DNA of 60,191 nucleotides from Cyanobacteria bacterium OH_CBB_238 (lineage in GTDB: Bacteria > Cyanobacteriota > Vampirovibrionia > Gastranaerophilales > Gastranaerophilaceae). Within the stretch, counting starts at the first letter, position 1; every line of letters starts with the position of its first letter. Under the pieces are notes generated by a model. It had not been told where the DNA came from. It searched no databases and saw nothing but the letters and a program-made list of their open reading frames with translations. The DNA is taken from positions 1-60,191 of the forward strand of contig JAEYQN010000129.1 in NCBI GenBank assembly GCA_023409995.1, read 5' to 3'. A program made the translations under genes and the position numbers. Shown here one piece after another: positions 42,656 to 52,494 of this stretch.

Positions 42656-42676
42656 GCATGTCTACATGCCTTTTTA
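42656..42676 (+). terminator. Terminator-like hairpin without an obvious plus-strand gene
   Basis: GGCATGT pairs with ACATGCC around two bases, followed by TTTTTATATTTG on plus. No plus-strand gene ends nearby, so it could close an unannotated short RNA from the 42.42-42.65 kb gap. Confidence 0.5.
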
Positions 42677-42694
42677 TATTTGAAGATTGCTAAT

Positions 42695-44350
42695 TTATGT
42701 TAATGCTCCGCGGTTTGCACTTTGAACAGTTTTAGCATATTTCGCCAAATACCCTTTTCTTTCTTTTGCTTCAGGCATTATAAACGAATTCCTTCTTTTT
42801 TCTATTGTTTCGGCATCTACAACTAGCTCAAGTTTCCTATTAGGAATATCAATACTGATTTTGTCTCCATTTCCAATCAATCCTATTAGTCCGCCATCAG
42901 CTGCTTCAGGGCAAATATGTCCTATGCACAAACCTCTTGTTCCTCCAGAAAATCTGCCGTCAGTTATTAGTGCAACTTTTTTGCCTAAGCCTTTGCCGAC
43001 AATTAATGATGTTGGAGCTAGCATTTCTCTCATCCCCGGGCCGCCTTTGGGTCCCTCATATCTTATTACAACAACGTCACCCGCCACTATTTTATCTGAT
43101 TCTATTGCTTTCATTGCATCTTCTTCAGAGTGGAATACTTTTGCTATACCTTCAAAAACTAAGCACTCTTTATCAACTCCTGATATTTTTATAACAGCAC
43201 CTTCATTTGCTAGATTTCCATATAGTACAGCAAGACCTGGGTTTGTTGTTATTGGATTTTCTAAAGTTTTTATAACTTCATTATCAACCCAAGATTGCTC
43301 AGCGATATCTTTGATTTTTATACCAGAAATATTTTTTGTGTTATTAAATTCTTTAGTTTTACCAAACAATGTTTTTATGACCCCGGGGATACCTCCTGCG
43401 TTGTCAAGGTCTGTCATAGTCAAATCTGATGATGGATCCAGTTTAATGATTTGTGGTATCTTGTGGCTTAATTCACTGAAGTCTTTTAATGTTATATTTA
43501 TGTCTGCAGAATTTGCAATTGCTAATAAATGCAGAATTGAATTTGTTGATCCTCCTAGTGCAAGGTCTGCAATAATTGCATTTCGTAAGGATTCTCTGTT
43601 TATAATATCTGTAGGTTTAATATTTTTTTCTACCATTCTTACTACTTGCATTCCACTATCAAAAGCTATTCTCTTTTTCTTTGCACTTACTGATGCCGAT
43701 GTCGCACAATAAGGCAAGCTCATTCCTATTATCTCTGTTAAACAAGCCATTGTATTTGCAGTATATAAGCCCTGACAAGAACCTGAGCCAGGGCAGCAAT
43801 TTTCTTCCATTTCATGAAGTTTATCTTCTTTTATTTCTCCAGCCCTATATTTTCCTATAGCTTCAAAAGAACCTTTAATAAAGGTAAGTGTTTCATTTTT
43901 ACATTTTCCATCTAACATTGGACCAGCGGTTACTACTATACATGGAATATCAAGCCTTAAAGATGCTATTAGCATACCAGGGGTAATTTTGTCACAATTT
44001 GTCAATAGCACGAGGCCATCAAGCTGATGTGCTTGTGCAACTGATTCTACGCAATCAGCTATTAATTCTCTTGATGGAAGAGAATATTTCATCCCAGAAT
44101 GTCCCATTGCAATACCATCACAAACTGCAGGCACTCCAAAAATAAAAGATTGTCCACCTCCAGAGTGGATTCCTTTTTCTATACTTCTTTCAAGTTCTCT
44201 CATATTAACGTGACCAGGAACTAGTTCGGAATATGCACTGGCTATTCCGATAAAAGGACGCTTCATTCCCTCTTTTGATACTCCGGTTGCATATAATAAA
44301 GCTCTATGTGGTGCCCTGTTTATTCCCTTTTTTATGTTGTCACTTTTCAT
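42695..44350 (-). CDS. ilvD: Dihydroxy-acid dehydratase
   Basis: 551 residues, full length. Iron-sulfur cysteines lie in [11 protein letters not shown] and [18 protein letters not shown]; other motifs are [30 protein letters not shown] and [19 protein letters not shown]. It dehydrates dihydroxy acids in valine and isoleucine synthesis. AAAGG lies before the ATG. It is alone; with the leuA-like/leuC/leuD operon the window carries part of the branched-chain pathway but no ilvB, ilvC or leuB. Confidence 0.97.
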   Translation of the reverse strand: MKSDNIKKGINRAPHRALLYATGVSKEGMKRPFIGIASAYSELVPGHVNMRELERSIEKGIHSGGGQSFIFGVPAVCDGIAMGHSGMKYSLPSRELIADCVESVAQAHQLDGLVLLTNCDKITPGMLIASLRLDIPCIVVTAGPMLDGKCKNETLTFIKGSFEAIGKYRAGEIKEDKLHEMEENCCPGSGSCQGLYTANTMACLTEIIGMSLPYCATSASVSAKKKRIAFDSGMQVVRMVEKNIKPTDIINRESLRNAIIADLALGGSTNSILHLLAIANSADINITLKDFSELSHKIPQIIKLDPSSDLTMTDLDNAGGIPGVIKTLFGKTKEFNNTKNISGIKIKDIAEQSWVDNEVIKTLENPITTNPGLAVLYGNLANEGAVIKISGVDKECLVFEGIAKVFHSEEDAMKAIESDKIVAGDVVVIRYEGPKGGPGMREMLAPTSLIVGKGLGKKVALITDGRFSGGTRGLCIGHICPEAADGGLIGLIGNGDKISIDIPNRKLELVVDAETIEKRRNSFIMPEAKERKGYLAKYAKTVQSANRGALT

Positions 44351-44424
44351 ATTGAGACCTTTCTTAAGTATATTCTTTATTTCATTTTAATTGAATCTCA
44401 ATAATACCGCAATTATTTAACTAT

Positions 44425-44453
44425 TTGACATATTTTTACTGGTACAATAACAT
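44425..44453 (+). promoter_or_regulatory. Promoter of the prepilin gene
   Basis: A perfect TTGACA (44425-44430) and TAACAT (44448-44453) separated by 17 bases. The start near 44460 leaves a 25-base leader with GGAG at 44474-44477. Confidence 0.6.
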
Positions 44454-44484
44454 GTAAGTGGTTAGAACTGGTCGGAGCTTGGTT

Positions 44485-45120
44485 TTGTTTTATAAAAAAG
44501 CCTTTTCACTTACAGAAGTTTTGTTAACTTTGGTTATTATTGGCGTAATTGCTGCAATGATGATTCCTTCTGTTCTTTCAGACGTAGAAAAACGCAGAAA
44601 TATAGAATCTTGGAAAAATTTGTACTCCGAAGTTGCTCAAGCTACAAATTTAGTTATGCTTGATAATTCTGGAAGTCTAGTCGATGTTTGCACTTCTTGG
44701 GATGATAATTGTCTTAGAGATAAGTATAAAAAGTATATGAACGTTATGAAATCATGTGATGAATCGGGAAATCTTGGAGTCTGTTGGCACCCAAATGATA
44801 ATTCGTCCAAAATGTTGGACGGAGAAGGTATAAATTGGTGGTCTTCTTCAAGTGGATTGATTCAATCAAATGGTAGTTTTGTTAATTTTAATTTTACATC
44901 AAATGATTGTTCCTCAACTTATGGAACATTAAATACTTGCGGTTTTATTCTTGTTGATGTAAATGGCTTTGGTAAGCCTAATGTTCTTGGTAAGGACATT
45001 TTTCAAATTTGGCTACTTAAATATGGAGTAAAGCCAAGAGGTGTTGATGATGGCTATCAGAATTCTTGTAACAGCAATTCATCAGGTTGGAGTTGTGCAG
45101 CAGAGTATATGTACAATTAA
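44485..45120 (+). CDS. Type IV prepilin-like protein
   Basis: About 211 residues from TTG 44485, preceded by GGAG at seven bases; the longer frame from GTG 44458 is less likely. The prepilin motif is at the N-terminus (KKAFSLTEVLLTLVIIGVIA): processing after Ala rather than Gly, Phe next, Glu at +5, then a hydrophobic helix. The globular part has several Cys and a Trp/Ser-rich segment. It is a class III signal substrate of PilD, either a pilin or a minor pseudopilin of a type IV or type II system. No pilus assembly genes are near, and the position before cleavage being Ala is unusual. Confidence 0.8.
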   Translation: MFYKKAFSLTEVLLTLVIIGVIAAMMIPSVLSDVEKRRNIESWKNLYSEVAQATNLVMLDNSGSLVDVCTSWDDNCLRDKYKKYMNVMKSCDESGNLGVCWHPNDNSSKMLDGEGINWWSSSSGLIQSNGSFVNFNFTSNDCSSTYGTLNTCGFILVDVNGFGKPNVLGKDIFQIWLLKYGVKPRGVDDGYQNSCNSNSSGWSCAAEYMYN

Positions 45121-45129
45121 TATTATAGG

Positions 45130-45465
45130 CTAGTCGCCGGCTGATAGTAACGTAGTTATAATTGAGAGTAATATTGAACCAATAAGTGCAGCAATAAAAC
45201 CTTTTACTTCAAAGCCTGAAACAATTTTTGATACGAGCCAGAATAATAGTGCGTTTATCACTATAGAAAATAACCCTAATGTAACTATATTTATTGGTAT
45301 TGTGAGTAAAACCAATACTGGCTTAATGAATATATTTACTATACCCATCATTAATACAGCCCATAATGCTGCCATAAATCCAGTTAATTCTATTCCTGGT
45401 ATTATCCAAGCGACAAATAAAAGAGAAAGCGCAAATATAATCCATTTAATTAGTAATTCAAACAT
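45130..45465 (-). CDS. Phage-holin-4-type (PF04020-like) small membrane protein
   Basis: 111 residues with four membrane helices and the family features: WIIPGIELTGFMAALWAVLM, then VNIFIKPVLVLLTIPINIVT and NALLFWLVSKIVSGFEV. Despite the holin name, the family is widespread in ordinary chromosomes with no phage nearby; the function is unknown. It ends 9 bases from the convergent prepilin stop. Confidence 0.85.
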   Translation of the reverse strand: MFELLIKWIIFALSLLFVAWIIPGIELTGFMAALWAVLMMGIVNIFIKPVLVLLTIPINIVTLGLFSIVINALLFWLVSKIVSGFEVKGFIAALIGSILLSIITTLLSAGD

Positions 45466-45582
45466 TTTTTCATCCTTTTTATATTGATTCTTACAATATA
45501 CTTTTTAATTTATCTATTTCATCACCATGTTAGTTATTTTATAGAGTAAGAAATTATTTTTAATAAATTATTATTTTTATTC

Positions 45583-45588
45583 TATAAT
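45583..45588 (+). promoter_or_regulatory. TATAAT -10 box predicting a leaderless dxr mRNA
   Basis: A perfect TATAAT ends seven bases before the dxr ATG at 45596, with no Shine-Dalgarno between. The start would fall at or within a base of the ATG. No clear -35 box is seen. Confidence 0.5.
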
Positions 45589-45595
45589 TTAATGT

Positions 45596-46744
45596 ATGAA
45601 AAGAAAGATTACTATTCTGGGTTCAACAGGCTCTATAGGCACTCAAGCTTTAGAGGTTTTAGAAAAATTACAGGACAAATTTGAGGTTGTTGCATTAAGC
45701 GCAGGTGATAATGTTGAGTTGCTATCAACTCAGATTAGAAAATTTTCACCTGGTACGGTTTGTACAAAGTCTGAAGCTGGAGCAACTGCTTTAAAAAAAA
45801 TATATCCGAATTTAAATATCCTATTTGGTGAAGAAGGATTGGTCAAAATTTGCTCTGACAAAACTAATGATGTGATTTTGGTGGCTGTATCTGGAAGAAT
45901 TGGGCTAAAGCCCACTGTAGCTGCTATAAAATCTGGAATAGATATTGCTCTGGCAAATAAAGAAACGCTTGTTATGGCTGGTGATATTGTAATGAAGATG
46001 GCAAAAGACAACAATGTAAAAATATTGCCGGTTGATAGTGAACATTCGGCAATTCATCAGTGCAAGAATCCTGTATCTAACATTAAAAAACTTATTATAA
46101 CTGCTTCGGGTGGTCCTTTCAGAAACTCGTCAATAGATGAAATAAAGAAAGCAACGGTAAAAGAGGCGCTTGCCCATCCAAAATGGAACATGGGTAAGAA
46201 AATAACGGTAGATTCTTCAACATTGATGAATAAAGGCCTTGAAGTAATAGAGGCTCATCATTTATTTTCGGTAAATTATGATGATATAAATGTTGTTGTA
46301 CATCCTCAAAGTATAGTACATAGTGCTGTTGAATACTTAGATGGTAGTGTAATTGCTCAATTAGGTTTGCCTAGTATGCATATTCCTATTCAGTATGCTA
46401 TAACATACCCCGAAAGAGTTGAAGGTATTAAAACAGAGAGCTTTGATTTTACAGCTATTGCAAGGCTGGATTTTGAAAAACCTGACCTTGAAAAATTTCC
46501 GTGTTTAGAACTTGCATTTTGGGCGGGAAAAAATGGTGCTACATATCCATTATGCTTGAATGCGGCTAATGAAGAAGCAGTTTTTGCCTTTTTAGAAGAT
46601 AAAATTTCGTTATATCAAATCTATGAAATAACAAAAAAAATGTTGGACAAACATAGTCCCAAATATAATGCATCTTTGGCAGAAATTTTTGAAATAGATG
46701 ATATGGTAAGAAAAGAAACAAGAGATTTGATTGCGTCATTATAA
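45596..46744 (+). CDS. dxr: 1-deoxy-D-xylulose 5-phosphate reductoisomerase
   Basis: 382 residues. NADPH motif TILGSTGSIGTQALEVL, the ALANKETLVMAG segment, metal and substrate motif PVDSEHSAIHQC, ITASGGPFRNS and HPKWNMGKKITVDSSTLMNK. The GLEVIEAHHLF region completes the catalytic domain. It makes MEP for isoprenoids, so the organism uses the DXP pathway, as cyanobacteria do. No other isoprenoid gene is beside it. Confidence 0.97.
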   Translation: MKRKITILGSTGSIGTQALEVLEKLQDKFEVVALSAGDNVELLSTQIRKFSPGTVCTKSEAGATALKKIYPNLNILFGEEGLVKICSDKTNDVILVAVSGRIGLKPTVAAIKSGIDIALANKETLVMAGDIVMKMAKDNNVKILPVDSEHSAIHQCKNPVSNIKKLIITASGGPFRNSSIDEIKKATVKEALAHPKWNMGKKITVDSSTLMNKGLEVIEAHHLFSVNYDDINVVVHPQSIVHSAVEYLDGSVIAQLGLPSMHIPIQYAITYPERVEGIKTESFDFTAIARLDFEKPDLEKFPCLELAFWAGKNGATYPLCLNAANEEAVFAFLEDKISLYQIYEITKKMLDKHSPKYNASLAEIFEIDDMVRKETRDLIASL

Positions 46745-46755
46745 ATTGATATAAT
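46727..46755 (+). promoter_or_regulatory. Promoter of aroQ
   Basis: TTGATT (46727-46732), 17-base spacer, TATAAT (46750-46755). It begins inside the end of dxr. The start near 46762 leaves a 24-base leader with AAGG before the aroQ ATG. Confidence 0.65.
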
Positions 46756-46785
46756 GCACTAATAAACTTTGTTGTAAGGATTCAT

Positions 46786-47217
46786 ATGAAGATATTATTT
46801 ATTAACGGACCTAACCTAAATTTATTAGGAACAAGAGAGCCTGAGACATATGGTAAGTTAACGCTTGCTGATATAGAGGAGTATATAAATATTGAGGCTC
46901 AAAAAAATGATGTTTGTGCTGAATTCTTTCAAAGTAATGTCGAAGGTGAAATTGTTAATATTATTCAAGATGCAAGAGGTGTTTTTGATGCAATTGTCAT
47001 AAATCCTGCAGGTTATTCGCATACAAGTGTTTCAATCAGAGACGCTATTTCTGCGGTTATGATTCCAACTGTTGAAATCCACATTTCTAACATTCATGCA
47101 AGAGAAGAATTTAGAAAGCATTCCATGATTGCACCTGTTTGTATTGGGCAGATATGTGGATTTGGAGTTACTAGTTATAAGCTGGGGTTAATAGCTGCTG
47201 TAGATTATTTAAAGTAA
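46786..47217 (+). CDS. aroQ: 3-dehydroquinate dehydratase, type II
   Basis: 143 residues of the dodecameric type II enzyme: FINGPNLNLLGTREPETYG with the catalytic Tyr, FFQSNVEGEIV, INPAGYSHTSVSIRDAI, and EIHISNIHAREEFR with the catalytic His. It acts in the shikimate pathway. It has its own promoter within dxr, and ends one base before the convergent SGNH gene. Confidence 0.97.
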   Translation: MKILFINGPNLNLLGTREPETYGKLTLADIEEYINIEAQKNDVCAEFFQSNVEGEIVNIIQDARGVFDAIVINPAGYSHTSVSIRDAISAVMIPTVEIHISNIHAREEFRKHSMIAPVCIGQICGFGVTSYKLGLIAAVDYLK

Positions 47218-47218
47218 T

Positions 47219-48166
47219 TTAAAATTTCAAATATTTTGCAAGTTTTGGAGCTACTTCATTCCAGGCTTTTTCCGATGGATGTTCTTTATCTTCAGCTCTA
47301 TATTGAGCACTTTCTAATTCATGCCCAACTAGTTCTTCTGCATCAATAACAACAAAACCGTTGTCAGCTAATAGTTCTCTTTGATCATCGGCCATTGTTG
47401 AGTGTCCAGAGTCTTTGTATAATAAAACTATAAATTTTGAATTTGGGTAGTATTCATCCGTTTTTTTCTTGATCTCCTTTAATACTGCTATTAAAAGATT
47501 ATAATTGTTACCTAATTTTTCCGTATTTTTGTTTTCTATGAGCAGTTGGGCCCTTTTAACACTGAATAAAGAATACAGTGGTAGAAGCTTTGGCGTTATA
47601 AGTTTGAGCTCTCCATTTTTTATTTCGTACCTAACATTTGCTTCAATATTACCGTTTGAATTTGGAAATGGTGAAAGCGTATAGGCATAGAGACGAAGCA
47701 TATGATCCCATATGAAGGTATAAATTATATACTTTGCATTTGGGACCTGAGTTTTAAAGTCATCTTGACTAATATCATATAGAGCTACTTGTGGTCCTGC
47801 TCCTTCAATTCCCCTGTTATAAACAGTTCTTCCTGTTAGTTTATGTATCTTGTAAGGTAGTGTTTGGGTCTTTTTTAGTAGTGTGCCATATGTGTATGAG
47901 CAACCTATGAATAAAATTCCTGGATTTTTTCCTTTTAGCGGCTTTCTCATTTTGATACGAGCATTGGCCAGGTCAAATTCAATAGTCGGATTATATGTAA
48001 CCTTTGTAATGGGTATTCCTTGTTGTTTGAAAGCCTTATTTAAATTATTTAAATATTCTTTTTGGTCGGCAGGTAAATTTAGGAAACAAATTGTTTCGAT
48101 AAATATTGCAAATAATAGTAATAATACAAGATTAACTATTATAATTTTCTTAGGGTTCTTTTTCAT
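47219..48166 (-). CDS. Membrane-anchored SGNH-hydrolase-like protein
   Basis: 315 residues. One N-terminal membrane helix (about 9-28) leaves a long extracytoplasmic part. SGNH blocks are visible: GCSYTYG (Ser block), NRGIEGAGPQ (Gly block), and a C-terminal D/E-x-x-H motif in EDKEHPSEKAW. These enzymes act as esterases or O-acyl transferases/deacylases on surface sugars. The position of Asn block III is unclear. It lies downstream of manC on the same strand, so a role in surface polysaccharide is plausible, but not certain. Confidence 0.75.
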   Translation of the reverse strand: MKKNPKKIIIVNLVLLLLFAIFIETICFLNLPADQKEYLNNLNKAFKQQGIPITKVTYNPTIEFDLANARIKMRKPLKGKNPGILFIGCSYTYGTLLKKTQTLPYKIHKLTGRTVYNRGIEGAGPQVALYDISQDDFKTQVPNAKYIIYTFIWDHMLRLYAYTLSPFPNSNGNIEANVRYEIKNGELKLITPKLLPLYSLFSVKRAQLLIENKNTEKLGNNYNLLIAVLKEIKKKTDEYYPNSKFIVLLYKDSGHSTMADDQRELLADNGFVVIDAEELVGHELESAQYRAEDKEHPSEKAWNEVAPKLAKYLKF

Positions 48167-48218
48167 TTATGGAATCCTTCTATTAAGTTTTTATTAAACT
48201 ATTTTTATTATGGATATC

Positions 48219-49664
48219 TTACACTCTGCCGTAAATATCTTCAAGTCTTTCTATATCAGTTTCTTCAAGAATATGCCCTCGTTGAACCTCGAGGATTTTT
48301 AATGGTTCTTCATAAGGGTTTTGTAGGGAGTGAACCTCTTCAATAGCAAGATCAACGCTTTCTCCTGGCATGAGATCAAGAAATTCTTTACCCTTTAGTA
48401 CTTTTGCTCTTCCTTCAAGAACTACCCAATGTTCGCTTCTATGGTGATGAAGTTGAACACTTAGTTTTGCTCCAGCATTAACAACTATGCATTTTGTTAG
48501 AAAGCCTTCACCTTCTTGCATTACTGTATAATATCCCCAAGGTCGGTACATTGTTTTGTGAACCTGATGCGCCGCATCATTTTTGCTTTTTAATTTATTA
48601 TATATCTGTTTTACATCTTGAGCTTTATTCTTATCACAGACTAAAAGCGCATCTTCAGTTTCAACTACAATTAAGTCTTTTAATCCTATTGTTGTAACTA
48701 GTTTTGAAGTAGAGTATATTATTGAACCTTTAGAATCTATATCTATTACATTTCCTGATATATAATTTCCATCTTTATCTTTTTCTGATATCTCGTAGAT
48801 TGACTCCCAAGAACCAAGGTCATACCAGCTGCAATTTAAGGGAACAGAAACCAATTTTTTGCTACTTTCCAGTAAAGCATAATCAATTGACACATCAGGC
48901 ATTGAGTCAAAATCTTGGAATGATGCACAAGGTGAGGACTCTAATAAGTTTAATTTCTCAACTGATTCATAAATGAGTGGGTTATGTTTTTTTAGTTCTG
49001 CGAATAAAACAGATGCTTTGAACATAAACATTCCGCTATTCCAGAAGTATTTTTTTGACTCTATAAATGATTTTGCATCTTCAAATTCTGGTTTTTCAAC
49101 AAATTTTGAAACTTTTTGTGCACTATTAGAAATAGATGATATTTTTTTATCGTTGCGAGTTTTTATATAACCCAAACCCACGTCAATATTATCTGGCTCT
49201 ACCCCAAAAGTAACAACATAACCGGCTTCAGCGAGTTTTTCACCTTCTTCAATCGCTTCAGCAAAACATTTTTCATTTAAAATAAGCTGATCTGATGGGG
49301 TAACCAATATAATTGGATCAGATTTTGGTACTGCTATTTTTTCTTGAATGTATTTTACCGATAGGGCTATTGCAGGCGCTGTATTTTTACTTACAGGCTC
49401 GGACAGAACTTTATAATCTGATTCTCTACAAAATTTGTTTTTTATCTCTTCAAGTTGCTGTTTTACGATTGATTCGTGCTTAATATTTGTTATTGTAATG
49501 ATATTTCTGTCATTAACAACATTTATAAGGCGCAAGAATGTTGATTGGAATAATGTGTAATCATCGTTCATTTTTAGTAATTGTTTGGGGTGCATTTCAC
49601 GACTCAAAGGCCATAATCGACTTCCACTCCCTCCAGCTAAGATTACAGAATATATATTTGACAT
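48219..49664 (-). CDS. manC: Mannose-1-phosphate guanylyltransferase / mannose-6-phosphate isomerase
   Basis: 481 residues. N-terminal nucleotidyltransferase: ILAGGSGSRLWPLSREMHPKQ, VTPSDQLI and FVEKPEFEDAKSFIES. The C-terminal cupin domain carries the type II phosphomannose isomerase signature (RPWGYYTVMQEGEGF; QLHHHRSEHWVVLEG). The bifunctional enzyme supplies GDP-mannose for surface polysaccharide or fucose. Downstream on the same strand is the SGNH gene. Confidence 0.93.
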   Translation of the reverse strand: MSNIYSVILAGGSGSRLWPLSREMHPKQLLKMNDDYTLFQSTFLRLINVVNDRNIITITNIKHESIVKQQLEEIKNKFCRESDYKVLSEPVSKNTAPAIALSVKYIQEKIAVPKSDPIILVTPSDQLILNEKCFAEAIEEGEKLAEAGYVVTFGVEPDNIDVGLGYIKTRNDKKISSISNSAQKVSKFVEKPEFEDAKSFIESKKYFWNSGMFMFKASVLFAELKKHNPLIYESVEKLNLLESSPCASFQDFDSMPDVSIDYALLESSKKLVSVPLNCSWYDLGSWESIYEISEKDKDGNYISGNVIDIDSKGSIIYSTSKLVTTIGLKDLIVVETEDALLVCDKNKAQDVKQIYNKLKSKNDAAHQVHKTMYRPWGYYTVMQEGEGFLTKCIVVNAGAKLSVQLHHHRSEHWVVLEGRAKVLKGKEFLDLMPGESVDLAIEEVHSLQNPYEEPLKILEVQRGHILEETDIERLEDIYGRV

Positions 49665-49714
49665 AAAAAATCCTTCTTACTCCTCATCTAATTATACACA
49701 ATCAAAAATTAATA

Positions 49715-49744
49715 TTGCAATAGAGTCTTAATAAATTATATAAT
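49715..49744 (+). promoter_or_regulatory. Promoter predicting a leaderless anmK mRNA
   Basis: TTGCAA (49715-49720), 18-base spacer, TATAAT (49739-49744). The box ends six bases before the ATG at 49751, so transcription should start at the A of ATG. No Shine-Dalgarno is present. Confidence 0.6.
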
Positions 49745-49750
49745 TTAGAA

Positions 49751-50881
49751 ATGCATAAGAATTATAAAACGATTATTTCAATGATGTCAGGCACTTCCTT
49801 GGATGGAATAGATGCTTGTTTGCTTAAAATATTTGATGATTTGACCTTTGAAATTATTGATTCTACTTCATTTGAATATCCTGTTGAAGTGAAAAATAGA
49901 ATATTATTGGCTGCTAATAATAAAGCTGATACTCAAGAAATATGTCTGCTTAATTTTTTTGTTGGCGAATGTTTTGCAAAATGCGCAAATAATCTGCTCA
50001 AAAAAGTCAATATTGATTATTTAGAAGTTGATTTTATTTCTTCCCATGGTCAGACTATCTTTCATATACCTAAAGAATTTGAAGCAGGTGGCTTTATGAC
50101 TAGAAGCACGCTTCAAATTGGAGATATTTCTGTGATCTCAGAAAGAACCGGTATTAAAACAGTTGGCGATTTTAGGACAAAAGATATAGCCGCTGGAGGT
50201 CAGGGAGCTCCTTTAGTTCCTTTTGCTGATCAAATTCTATTTGGAAATGATAAAAATAGGGCTATTCAAAATATTGGAGGGATATCAAATGTTACAGTGT
50301 TATCTGATGCGATAGATACTTTTGCTTTCGATAATGGCCCAGGGAATATGTTAATAGATTATTTTATGCAGAAGCTATATGGTAGACCTTATGATAACAA
50401 TGGAGAGATTGCTTCAATTGGAATAGTTGATAAAAAGTGGCTAGATTTTCTGTTGGCAGACGAATATTATGATCTACAACCTCCGAAAACGACAGGAAGA
50501 GAATTTTTTAATGACGAATATGCGGAAAAAATTTATCTTAATTCACCGACTGAAAAACAAGACGTAATTGCCACATTAACTGCTCTCACTGCTAAAACGA
50601 TAGCTGACTCTTATTCGAAATTTGTTCTGCCACTGGTAAAGTTGGATGAAATTGTGCTTGGTGGCGGTGGGGCATATAATAAAACGCTCAAAAAAATGTT
50701 AAAACAATATATCGGAAATATTGATATAAAAACGCATGAAGATTTTTCAATTCCAAATAAATTAAAAGAGGCCTTAGCATTTGCTTATTTGGGCTATTTT
50801 ACTATTGATAATAAGCCAAATAATGTGCCTTCTTGCACTGGCGCTTCAAGACCTGTCGTAATGGGAAAAATATCTTATTGA
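49751..50881 (+). CDS. anmK: Anhydro-N-acetylmuramic acid kinase
   Basis: 376 residues with the AnmK/hexokinase-fold motifs: ISMMSGTSLDGIDACL, SSHGQTIFH, GDFRTKDIAAGGQGAPLVPF, QNIGGISNVTVL, FDNGPGNMLIDYF and LGGGGAYNKTL. It phosphorylates and opens 1,6-anhydroMurNAc from recycled peptidoglycan, producing MurNAc-6-P. The last 7 bases overlap the convergent sdaAA gene. No murQ is nearby. Confidence 0.95.
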   Translation: MHKNYKTIISMMSGTSLDGIDACLLKIFDDLTFEIIDSTSFEYPVEVKNRILLAANNKADTQEICLLNFFVGECFAKCANNLLKKVNIDYLEVDFISSHGQTIFHIPKEFEAGGFMTRSTLQIGDISVISERTGIKTVGDFRTKDIAAGGQGAPLVPFADQILFGNDKNRAIQNIGGISNVTVLSDAIDTFAFDNGPGNMLIDYFMQKLYGRPYDNNGEIASIGIVDKKWLDFLLADEYYDLQPPKTTGREFFNDEYAEKIYLNSPTEKQDVIATLTALTAKTIADSYSKFVLPLVKLDEIVLGGGGAYNKTLKKMLKQYIGNIDIKTHEDFSIPNKLKEALAFAYLGYFTIDNKPNNVPSCTGASRPVVMGKISY

Positions 50882-51753
50882 TTTTTTAGGCTTTCTGCTA
50901 TTCTTATACCGGTTTTAGTTCTTGCAAGTCCTGCTTCTGAACTTTCTTTTAATGATACAGACATCAGTTGCCCTACTTGTCTTGTTGCATCGACGACTTC
51001 ATCGATGGGGATTATACTTTCTATTCCCGCCTGAGCTAATTCAGCCGCAACTGTGGCATGCATTGCAAGAAACGGATTTCGTTTTACACAAGGTACTTCT
51101 ACTAATCCAGCAACCGGGTCACACACTAATCCCATTACATTTTTTAATGCAAGAGCTGCTGCATTAAGTGTTTGAGATATTGATCCATTTGACAACTCAA
51201 TCACTGAGGCTGCTGCCATAGCGGATGCTACACCACATTCTCCTTGGCATCCCATAACTGCTCCAGCAAGAGCCATTTTATTAGAAATTACCTTTCCTAT
51301 GAATCCTGCCGTTATGAGTGCATTAATTTGTTTTTCCTCATTTGCATGCATTGATTCAGCAAGTGCAATAAGTACTGCAGGCACTATTCCACAAGATCCT
51401 GCTGTAGGGCAGGCTACTATTTTTCCCATTCGGGAATTTTCTTCTATAGTTGCAAAAGCATATAAGAGTATTTTTTGAAAGGCGGAACAAAATAATGTAT
51501 TGTGATTTTTGTATCGTTCTTTTAGTTTTTTGCAGTCAGTACCTACCATTTTGCTAAAAGATGGTTCTTCTGAGTAAAGCCCTCTATTGATAGCATTTTT
51601 CATTTCATTTAAAGTGTTTTTTACTTTGAACCTGACATCTTCTACAGAAATTTCAAGTGATTTTGCTTCTATTTCTTGAGCAATTTCATATATTTTCTTT
51701 CCTGTTTTATCAGCGACAAGGGTGAGTTCTTCAAAGGTTTTAATGTCTATCAT
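50875..51753 (-). CDS. sdaAA: L-serine dehydratase, iron-sulfur dependent, alpha subunit
   Basis: 292 residues. Conserved segments are CPTAGSCGIVPAVL, MGCQGECGVASAMAAAS and CDPVAGLVEVPCVKRNPF; the cluster cysteines lie among these. With the beta subunit it deaminates serine to pyruvate and ammonia using a 4Fe-4S cluster, as in Gram-positive anaerobes. The start overlaps the sdaAB stop by four bases (ATGA-type), so translation is coupled. Confidence 0.95.
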   Translation of the reverse strand: MIDIKTFEELTLVADKTGKKIYEIAQEIEAKSLEISVEDVRFKVKNTLNEMKNAINRGLYSEEPSFSKMVGTDCKKLKERYKNHNTLFCSAFQKILLYAFATIEENSRMGKIVACPTAGSCGIVPAVLIALAESMHANEEKQINALITAGFIGKVISNKMALAGAVMGCQGECGVASAMAAASVIELSNGSISQTLNAAALALKNVMGLVCDPVAGLVEVPCVKRNPFLAMHATVAAELAQAGIESIIPIDEVVDATRQVGQLMSVSLKESSEAGLARTKTGIRIAESLKNQ

Positions 51754-52421
51754 TTTGGTATTGCCTCAATATTTCTGAACAAAAATACATCTTCGACTGT
51801 AGATAATTTTTCTATAGTGGCTTTGCTTAGAGGTGAATCCAGGCATATGCACATTGATGCTTCTTCACCTTTTACGGAACGCTCACAAGTTAGAGATGCT
51901 ATGTTTACTTTTTCATCTTGTATGAATTTGCTTATTTTGTATACCATGCCTGGAACATCTTTATATATAAGCATTAGAGTGTGATAATCGCCTCTTATAT
52001 CCACTTTATATTGGTTTATATAAGAAATCATTGCTTCACCGCCACCTAGTGACTCACCTTTTACTGTCATTTTGTTAGGCTCTAGGAATATTATATCAAC
52101 AGAGTTGGGGTGTCTTGAAAAATCATCCTCATAACAAAATTCATATTCAAGGCCTATATTCTTGGCTATATCAAATGCGTTCTTTATTGCAGTATCTCCA
52201 ACCCCCATTCCTAAAAGTCCTGCTACCAGTCCTTTATCTGTTCCGTGCCCTTTTCCTGTTTTGGCAAAAGAATTATATAGAACAAATCTAACTTTTTTAG
52301 GTTGGTGTTGGTATAATTTTTGTGCAAGGAGACCTATTTTTACGGCGCCAGCAGTGTGAGAGCTTGAAGGACCGATTATGACAGGACCTATTACATCAAA
52401 TATAGAAACTGATTTTTCCAT
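51750..52421 (-). CDS. sdaAB: L-serine dehydratase, iron-sulfur dependent, beta subunit
   Basis: 223 residues. N-terminal VSIFDVIGPVIIGPSSSHTA and KTGKGHGTDKGLVAG are the beta-domain signature; an ACT domain (HTLMLIYKDVPGMVYKISKF) closes the protein and may bind serine. It precedes sdaAA. Upstream is a divergent 85-base region shared with the GT4 gene. Confidence 0.95.
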   Translation of the reverse strand: MEKSVSIFDVIGPVIIGPSSSHTAGAVKIGLLAQKLYQHQPKKVRFVLYNSFAKTGKGHGTDKGLVAGLLGMGVGDTAIKNAFDIAKNIGLEYEFCYEDDFSRHPNSVDIIFLEPNKMTVKGESLGGGEAMISYINQYKVDIRGDYHTLMLIYKDVPGMVYKISKFIQDEKVNIASLTCERSVKGEEASMCICLDSPLSKATIEKLSTVEDVFLFRNIEAIPK

Positions 52422-52494
52422 TGAAATCCTCTAAATTTTCAGATAACATAATACTAAATATATTGTGTGTTATCAATCATCAAAATTTACGTGA

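Noticed and set aside
42861..43712. 283-codon plus-strand frame inside ilvD
   Set aside because: Antisense to a complete dihydroxy-acid dehydratase with all cluster motifs; its composition is that of a shadow frame.
45130..45465. Holin-like gene as a sign of prophage
   Set aside because: This family is common in normal chromosomes and no phage gene is nearby.
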